Positions 59,546-64,000 of a stretch of 64,000 nucleotides of DNA are shown piece by piece. This stretch comes from Pseudanabaena yagii GIHE-NHR1 (GTDB lineage: Bacteria; Cyanobacteriota; Cyanobacteriia; Pseudanabaenales; Pseudanabaenaceae). How positions within the stretch are numbered: the stretch's first letter is position 1; each line of letters starts with the position of its first letter. Below the pieces are notes generated by a model. It had not been told where the DNA came from and ran no database searches. It saw only the letters and a list, made by a program, of their open reading frames with translations. The translations under genes were made by a program, and so were the position numbers. The stretch spans positions 310,001 through 374,000 of the forward strand of contig NZ_JAAVJL010000003.1 of assembly GCF_012863495.1 (NCBI RefSeq), in the 5' to 3' direction.

Positions 59546-60085
59546 ATGTCAGAAGCTATCTTCCTACTAGGTTTATCATTTTTATTAGTGGTCGTTTGCC
59601 TGACAATTCTTCTGCTCACGGCAATTCCTACATTCCAAGAGTTAGGGAAAGCTGCTAATAGCGTAGTTCGCTTAGCTGATACCTTGACTAGAGAACTACC
59701 TGCCACCCTTGAAGCCATTCGTATGACTGGTTTAGAGCTAAGTGAGCTAAGTGATGAACTAAATCAAGGTGCAAAAAGTGCAGGTGAGGCAGTTAAGCAG
59801 GTTAATGATGGGATCAAAGGTGTACGCCAGAGTGCATCTAGTGCCACGATCGCTACTAAGAGTGCATTTGCTGGTATTAAGGCTGGTTTAAAATCTTTGG
59901 GTCGTCCGCGTCGTCAAAGGCGCTCAGATCCCTATCAAGAAAAAATCCGCAGCAATAATCAATCGATTCGTGATTTAGAAAGCTTTAGCGATGATGAAGA
60001 TGATGCTTCTAATCAAGGAAGATTAATTACACCCGATGACATCCGTTCTGAGGGGTTTATGGGTGATTTAAATTCAGAAGATTAA
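59546..60085 (+). CDS. DUF948 domain protein
   Basis: This 179-residue protein has one N-terminal helix (about 4-28, LLGLSFLLVVVCLTILLLTAIP) and a coiled-coil-like region with a repeating pattern (RLADTLTRELPATLEAIRMT, LSELSDELNQGAKSAGEAVKQ). An arginine-rich then acidic tail follows. It is a DUF948-type membrane protein, paired with YtxH in other bacteria too. It is the last gene of the trio and ends at a strong terminator. Confidence 0.82.
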   Translation: MSEAIFLLGLSFLLVVVCLTILLLTAIPTFQELGKAANSVVRLADTLTRELPATLEAIRMTGLELSELSDELNQGAKSAGEAVKQVNDGIKGVRQSASSATIATKSAFAGIKAGLKSLGRPRRQRRSDPYQEKIRSNNQSIRDLESFSDDEDDASNQGRLITPDDIRSEGFMGDLNSED

Positions 60086-60118
60086 AAAAATGAGGGCGTT
60101 ACGCCCTCATTTTTTTAA
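60082..60118. terminator. Bidirectional hairpin terminator, TTA triloop
   Basis: TTAAAAAAATGAGGGCG and its complement CGCCCTCATTTTTTTAA surround TTA. It ends both the DUF948 gene and, from the other side, the perR-like gene. Confidence 0.88.
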
Positions 60119-60123
60119 TGAAA

Positions 60124-60543
60124 TCATTGGTTGCAGCGATCGCAGATACCGCTGACGGTCACTTCATAATTATCAACTTTTAGTCCTGACCGAATTTGCT
60201 GGAAGCCTAGTCCTTCAAAGGCATTCCACGCAATATCTTCGATTTCACCACAGCATTTGCATCGGAAGTGGTGATGTGGCTCCACATTGGCATCATAGCG
60301 ACATACGCCTTGTTCTAATAAGACTTCGCGGACGAGTCCTGCATCTCGCAAAGTTTGCAACGACAGATAAACCGTTGCCTGTGATGAGGTGGGGGCATTT
60401 TGGTTGAGATCGTTCAAAATTTGCTCAGCAGTAGGGTGATCTTGGCGATCGAGTAAGTTTGCATAAACGGCAAAGCGTTGTGGCGTGACCCGCAACCCCT
60501 TAGATTTCAAAATTTGTACTACCCGATCCGCTTGCTTTTGCAT
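60124..60543 (-). CDS. perR: Fur family regulator, PerR-type
   Basis: This 139-residue protein has the winged-helix segment QATVYLSLQTLRDAGL, the metal site PHHHFRCKCC (His90-92, Cys95/Cys98) and the second cysteine pair ICDRC (Cys134, Cys137). PerR senses peroxide through metal-bound histidine oxidation and represses defence genes. A strong GGAGGAGG site lies before the ATG. The divergent peroxiredoxin gene with a 7-1-7 palindrome supports PerR over Fur or Zur, but this is context-based. Confidence 0.85.
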   Translation of the reverse strand: MQKQADRVVQILKSKGLRVTPQRFAVYANLLDRQDHPTAEQILNDLNQNAPTSSQATVYLSLQTLRDAGLVREVLLEQGVCRYDANVEPHHHFRCKCCGEIEDIAWNAFEGLGFQQIRSGLKVDNYEVTVSGICDRCNQ

Positions 60544-60797
60544 ATAAACCTCCTCCTGAGTTTCGCGAAATCCTCTAACTAAGCTCCTACTGACTCAACT
60601 TGTCATCTTGAAACTTAGGAAAATTTAGCGATCAATCTTCAAAAATGTCCCAAATAATAGCAATTTAAAATTGATTCAAAAAATAGCTACTCTTGTAATT
60701 ACTTGTCTAGGTAATATATCACCTCTATCTAGGAATCACAAATTTATTAATATTTTTCAAATAATTAACTAATTATGGCTATTGACTAATTTCTAAA

Positions 60798-60812
60798 TAA
60801 GAATTATTCTTA
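60798..60812. promoter_or_regulatory. Candidate PerR/Fur box upstream of peroxiredoxin
   Basis: TAAGAAT-T-ATTCTTA is a perfect 7-1-7 inverted repeat, the exact architecture of Fur-family operators (for example TTATAAT-n-ATTATAA of PerR). It ends 36 bases before the peroxiredoxin start codon, and the divergent gene encodes a Fur-family protein. The rest of the 305-base gap shows no gene. Confidence 0.65.
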
Positions 60813-60848
60813 GTTTGTTCAGATAAAGCATTAACTTTAGAGAAAAAT

Positions 60849-61421
60849 ATGGCAGTTATCGAAACCGTACCAAGCGTTGTATTTAAGACTCGTGTACGTG
60901 ATGAGTCCGTAGGTGGGCCTAATCCTTATCGTTGGGAAGACAAAACCACTGGAGATCTTTTTGCTGGTAAAAAAGTAGTAGTTTTCTCTCTCCCTGGTGC
61001 ATTTACTCCTACCTGCTCCTCCAACCACTTACCTCGCTATGAAGAGCTTTATGATGAATTCAAAGCGCTAGGTGTTGATGCAGTTATTTGTGTATCTGTT
61101 AACGATGCTTTCGTAATGTTCAAGTGGGGCAAAGAAATCGGAGCTAAGAATGTATTCTTGCTACCCGATGGTGCTGGCGAATTTACCCGCAAGATGGGTA
61201 TGTTGGTTGACAAGTCCAACATTGGTTTCGGTCTTCGCTCTTGGCGCTATTCCATGTTCGTAAACGATAGCAAGATTGAGAAGATCTTCGTTGAGCCTGG
61301 TTTCTCTGATAACTGCCCAACCGATCCTTTTGAAGTCTCTGACGCTGACACCATGTTGGCTTACTTGAAGGGTGCTGCACCTGCTGGTGTTTCTGCTCCT
61401 CGCTTAGCATTTGAAGGTTAA
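60849..61421 (+). CDS. Peroxiredoxin (type II/Prx5-like)
   Basis: This 190-residue thioredoxin-fold protein has the peroxidatic cysteine in [14 protein letters not shown] (Cys56, P-x3-T-x2-C) and the segments [20 protein letters not shown] and [16 protein letters not shown] of the Prx5 group. It reduces hydrogen peroxide and alkyl peroxides with thioredoxin or glutaredoxin. No fused glutaredoxin domain is present. A Fur-box-like palindrome lies in its promoter. Probably controlled by the divergent PerR-type regulator. Confidence 0.94.
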   Translation: MAVIETVPSVVFKTRVRDESVGGPNPYRWEDKTTGDLFAGKKVVVFSLPGAFTPTCSSNHLPRYEELYDEFKALGVDAVICVSVNDAFVMFKWGKEIGAKNVFLLPDGAGEFTRKMGMLVDKSNIGFGLRSWRYSMFVNDSKIEKIFVEPGFSDNCPTDPFEVSDADTMLAYLKGAAPAGVSAPRLAFEG

Positions 61422-61452
61422 ATTAAAGTGTGCGAAGCACACTTTAATTTAA
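61418..61452. terminator. Perfect hairpin after peroxiredoxin, GAA triloop
   Basis: TTAAATTAAAGTGTGC and its exact complement surround GAA; the left arm starts at the stop codon. It is followed closely by a second hairpin. Confidence 0.85.
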
Positions 61453-61459
61453 CAACACA

Positions 61460-61486
61460 AGAGAAGTGTGCGTTGCACACTTCTCT
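61460..61486. repeat. Perfect hairpin with GTT triloop
   Basis: AGAGAAGTGTGC and GCACACTTCTCT flank GTT. Its core GTGTGC/GCACAC is also the core of the neighbouring hairpin, so the two may derive from one another. Confidence 0.78.
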
Positions 61487-61517
61487 ATCGTTGATGTAAT
61501 TTAAAAATGGGGTGGCT

Positions 61518-62525
61518 ATGAAACTCTCTAGCAAAAATCTAAACGAGCGCCTTGATACTGTCTACGATGCGATCGTGGTTGGTGGTGGCATGGGTGGACT
61601 ATCGGCGGCAATCTATTTGGCTCGCTATGGTCTGAAGTGCCTAATTGTCGAAAAAGGCAAGGGGCGATCGCTATGGATGCAAGATTTACGTAATTATGTC
61701 GGACTTGACCCCACCACCCCAGGGCGCGACATTTTAAATCATGGTACAAAGACGGCTGTGGATTGGGGAGCCGATCATTTGCGTGGCTATGTCGAAGAAG
61801 TCGTCGATGAAGGCGAAACCTTTGCCGTGAAAGTAAAAGTTGGCAAAACTAACAGTATTTATCCTATATTTCGTAGCAAGTATTTAATTGCCGCTTCAGG
61901 AATTATCGACAATTTGCCCCAATTAGAAGATATGCAAAATGTCTATGATTATGCAGGCTATACGCTTCATGTCTGCATGATCTGCGATGGTTTTGATATG
62001 TGGGATCAGAAAGCTGTGTTAATCGCGAATACAGAAGGACAAATTGGTGCTGCCTTTGTCTTAAACTGGTTCACTCCCTATATTTCTGTCTTGACTCACG
62101 GATTATGTGAAGTTAGCGATAAAACAAAACAGAAGCTTGCAGAGCATGGCTATCCCTTGTACGAAGCCCCGATCGCTAAATTCCACGGTGAAAATCATCA
62201 ACTCAGTGGTGTAGAACTTACCGACGGCACAATTGTGGAAGCAACCACTGGCTTAGTGGGTATGGGTTCGATTTACCACAATCAATACCTCAAGGGCATT
62301 GAAGGGTTGGAATATGATGGGCAGAATCTTGTGACTAATGATATGTGCAAGACTAGCCACGATCGCATTTTTGCCCTTGGCGATTTGAAGAGAGGCTTGA
62401 ATCAAGTTTCGATCGCTGTAGCGGATGGAACTTTAGCCGCAACTCAAATTTGGCGAAATATCCGCCGTGCTAGTCCTCCTCGCAAATGGGAAGAAAATAT
62501 CAAAGTTCCTGCTACTTTGACCTAA
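61518..62525 (+). CDS. Thioredoxin reductase-like flavoprotein lacking a typical NADPH motif
   Basis: The protein (335 residues from ATG 61518; a GTG two codons upstream is possible) has the FAD motif VVGGGMGGLSAAIYLARYG, a redox-active-type CMICDG (about residue 152) at the place of the TrxR CATCDG, and the C-terminal FALGDLKRGLNQVSIAVADG. In TrxR the redox cysteines are followed by a GxGxxA NADPH loop; here that region reads VLIANTEGQIGAAF. It may use another donor, as the cyanobacterial TrxR-like proteins DDOR and FFTR do. It follows the peroxiredoxin gene, a plausible functional link. Confidence 0.85.
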   Translation: MKLSSKNLNERLDTVYDAIVVGGGMGGLSAAIYLARYGLKCLIVEKGKGRSLWMQDLRNYVGLDPTTPGRDILNHGTKTAVDWGADHLRGYVEEVVDEGETFAVKVKVGKTNSIYPIFRSKYLIAASGIIDNLPQLEDMQNVYDYAGYTLHVCMICDGFDMWDQKAVLIANTEGQIGAAFVLNWFTPYISVLTHGLCEVSDKTKQKLAEHGYPLYEAPIAKFHGENHQLSGVELTDGTIVEATTGLVGMGSIYHNQYLKGIEGLEYDGQNLVTNDMCKTSHDRIFALGDLKRGLNQVSIAVADGTLAATQIWRNIRRASPPRKWEENIKVPATLT

Positions 62526-62557
62526 TGGAATGCGGCGCAAAGCGCCGCATTCCATTT
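62524..62557. terminator. Perfect hairpin terminator, AAA triloop
   Basis: AATGGAATGCGGCGC and its complement surround AAA, followed by a T tract. It separates the converging TrxR-like and dnaX genes and can serve both. Confidence 0.87.
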
Positions 62558-62558
62558 T

Positions 62559-64000
62559 TTAATTAATTTGTTCTGAACTCACTTGGTCGTTTGCTTCTTC
62601 ATCAAGATCGATAATCTGTCCATTAAAGAATTCTGCCATATTCCTCACAATCCTCTCTTCTTCCGATAAAACAGCAAATCCTCTGGGTTGTGTCGGCGCA
62701 GGAGGTTCGGGTTGATTTGTAGATGAGTTTATCGACGGCATTGGTGGAGCGATCGCTGTAGCAGGCTGAATGACTGGATTGGGGGATGGTACTTGTGAAT
62801 TTTGGCTTGGTGGGGGAGGTGAGATCGCTGGCGAGTGGGGTAAAGGTGCAGGAACTTGTACCTGTGTTTGTTCTGATGGAGAAGGAGATGCAATAAACTT
62901 AAACATCACCTTAATTGGGCGTTTCAGCAATTGAGAGCAAGCATTTTCTAGCTCAGGACGCTTTTGAACAGCAATATTTTTAGTGGTTTCATCACGCTTA
63001 CCGCCTAAACCGATTTTGACGCTATTGGTATCAACTTCTAAGAAGCGAGCTTCCATTTGCACAAAGATTGCTCTCGTTGGTGATGGCAACATTGGCAAAA
63101 GGTTTTGCCATAGTTGATCAAGGTCATATCCCACTGAAGCAAAATCATTTAGATCGTCATTTCGAGAAGAAATTGGAGCTTCGACATTTGGCAAAGAGAT
63201 AGAAGCAGGGATAGATGTTTCAGGGCTATTTTTTGTAACAGGCTGTTCAATAGGAAGATGGGAAATCGTCTCTGGAGCAACAGATGGTAAATCTTGTTTT
63301 GGGTTGGATGATGCCTGTGGAATGGGATTCTGTTTAGTCAGTTGAGAGATAGGTTGTGGGCTAATATTGCGTGGAGGAGTAGCCTGAGATGTAAATGTGT
63401 TTGATGATTGCGGATGAGATAGCGCGATCGCGCCTTGTGCAGAAGGTAATAAACCCATCAAGGTCACTTCTAACCACAAACGTGGTTGGGTGGAGTTACG
63501 AATTTGTAATTCTGCCGATCGCAAATGCTGCTGACCAAGCAAGATATTGGGAGTTGGCAAGGTCTGAGCTAGCTGTACTAGGCGTTCCCAGCCTGAACTG
63601 GTCATTGCTACGAGATCACTGCGATCGCTGGCGGTTTTCGCAATTAATAAATCCCGATACACATTCGCCAAGTTCTGCAACACGATCAAGGGTTCACGTC
63701 CCCGATCCATAATCCGCCGCACATAGTCAATTAATTGCGTGGAATGATCTGTGGCGATCGCTTCAATTAATGACAGCAAATCCTGTTCTGGTACAGAGCC
63801 AACTAAATCCCAAACTGCCTCAACCGTAATCTCTCCATCTAATAAACTCAACTGGTCAAGTAGAGATTCGGCATCACGTAGTCCTCCCTGTGCAATTTGG
63901 GCAACGAGAGTGAGGGCTTCAATATGAATATTAATGTTCTCATTGGCGGCGATCTTCCCTAAATGCTTGACCATCGAATCAAGGGGAATTCGCCGAAAGT
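62559..64000 (-). CDS. dnaX: DNA polymerase III gamma/tau subunit, C-terminal part
   Basis: The frame is open to the right edge, reading FRRIPLDSMVKHLGKIA at its start in the window, a typical DnaX segment after the ATPase core. AQGGLRDAESLLDQLSLLDG and VYRDLLIAKTA follow (sensor-2 and domain III), then a proline/serine/glutamine-rich linker. A conserved C-terminal domain (LWQNLLPMLPSPTRAIFVQM) and a variable tail with RGFAVLSEEERIVRNMAEFFNG come last. About 480 residues are present; the ATPase part lies outside. It loads the replicative polymerase clamp. Whether an intein interrupts the missing part cannot be seen. Confidence 0.95.
   Translation of the reverse strand, partial: FRRIPLDSMVKHLGKIAANENINIHIEALTLVAQIAQGGLRDAESLLDQLSLLDGEITVEAVWDLVGSVPEQDLLSLIEAIATDHSTQLIDYVRRIMDRGREPLIVLQNLANVYRDLLIAKTASDRSDLVAMTSSGWERLVQLAQTLPTPNILLGQQHLRSAELQIRNSTQPRLWLEVTLMGLLPSAQGAIALSHPQSSNTFTSQATPPRNISPQPISQLTKQNPIPQASSNPKQDLPSVAPETISHLPIEQPVTKNSPETSIPASISLPNVEAPISSRNDDLNDFASVGYDLDQLWQNLLPMLPSPTRAIFVQMEARFLEVDTNSVKIGLGGKRDETTKNIAVQKRPELENACSQLLKRPIKVMFKFIASPSPSEQTQVQVPAPLPHSPAISPPPPSQNSQVPSPNPVIQPATAIAPPMPSINSSTNQPEPPAPTQPRGFAVLSEEERIVRNMAEFFNGQIIDLDEEANDQVSSEQIN

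Noticed and set aside
61512-61517. GTG start two codons upstream of the TrxR-like protein
   Set aside because: Possible, but the GGGGT at 61509-61513 is better placed for the ATG at 61518.
62559-64000. Intein in dnaX
   Set aside because: Some cyanobacterial dnaX genes carry inteins, but the insertion region lies outside this window; the visible part is continuous.

Overview
The window is a piece of a cyanobacterial chromosome. The evidence is frequent HIP1 octamers (GCGATCGC), a CP12 gene, an RbcR-type LysR regulator, a plastoquinone-type UbiA prenyltransferase, a PAM68-like gene and an operon resembling the photosystem II assembly proficiency (PAP) operon of Synechocystis (slr0144-slr0152). 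The density of short palindromic intergenic repeats fits a Pseudanabaena-like lineage, but that genus is a guess.

Region 1 (1-28,655) is an extracellular polysaccharide / cell-surface glycan locus. A long leftward series starts at an ABC exporter (23,210) and runs through a GMC oxidoreductase, two epimerase/reductases, a Gfo/Idh/MocA oxidoreductase, two glycosyltransferases, a UbiA-type phosphoribosyl-polyprenyl-phosphate synthase, a HAD phosphatase, an SMR transporter, two tandem GT-C membrane glycosyltransferases, a GtrB-like GT2, a methyltransferase, two acyltransferase-3 proteins, a GtrA protein and a hexapeptide acetyltransferase. It ends in a partial membrane protein with an apparent alpha-helical glycosidase-like domain. 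Divergently and rightward lie a WecG/TagA transferase, a Wzc-like co-polymerase/tyrosine kinase and a YdcF protein. The stretch 3.7-11.8 kb is visibly more AT-rich than the rest. The set suggests that polyprenyl-phosphate-linked sugars are made on the cytoplasmic face, flipped, and used outside by GT-C enzymes.

Region 2 (28,900-34,400) holds a folate/biopterin-type transporter, a VOC protein, a VanY-like carboxypeptidase overlapping an M41-like zinc protease without an AAA domain, and an RlmI-like methyltransferase. Region 3 (34,400-41,000) has defence-type genes: an AIPR-family protein with an Mrr-like N-terminus and a PtuA/PtuB-like (Septu-type) ATPase-HNH pair, with a U32 peptidase gene between them.

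Region 4 (41,100-52,800) is mixed housekeeping: an FAD oxidoreductase with a GT2, SppA, an acidic low-complexity protein, CP12, 4-hydroxybenzoate polyprenyltransferase, tRNA-Ala(CGC), HisC, and RbcR divergent from an unknown gene. Region 5 (53,100-57,420) is photosynthesis-related: the PAP-like operon (2Fe-2S protein, two V4R proteins, two small proteins), PAM68-like, rpsO and an unannotated-size 41-residue membrane protein. Region 6 (57,600-64,000) has an FHA-LuxR regulator, a YtxH/DUF948-type trio, a PerR-type regulator divergent from a peroxiredoxin with a 7-1-7 palindrome in its promoter, a thioredoxin-reductase-like protein lacking a recognisable NADPH motif, and the 3' part of dnaX, open at the right edge.

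A second layer runs through the whole window: more than twenty intergenic palindromes. Many have perfect stems and exactly 3-nt loops closed by a C-G pair. Several belong to recognisable repeat families with copies elsewhere in the window.
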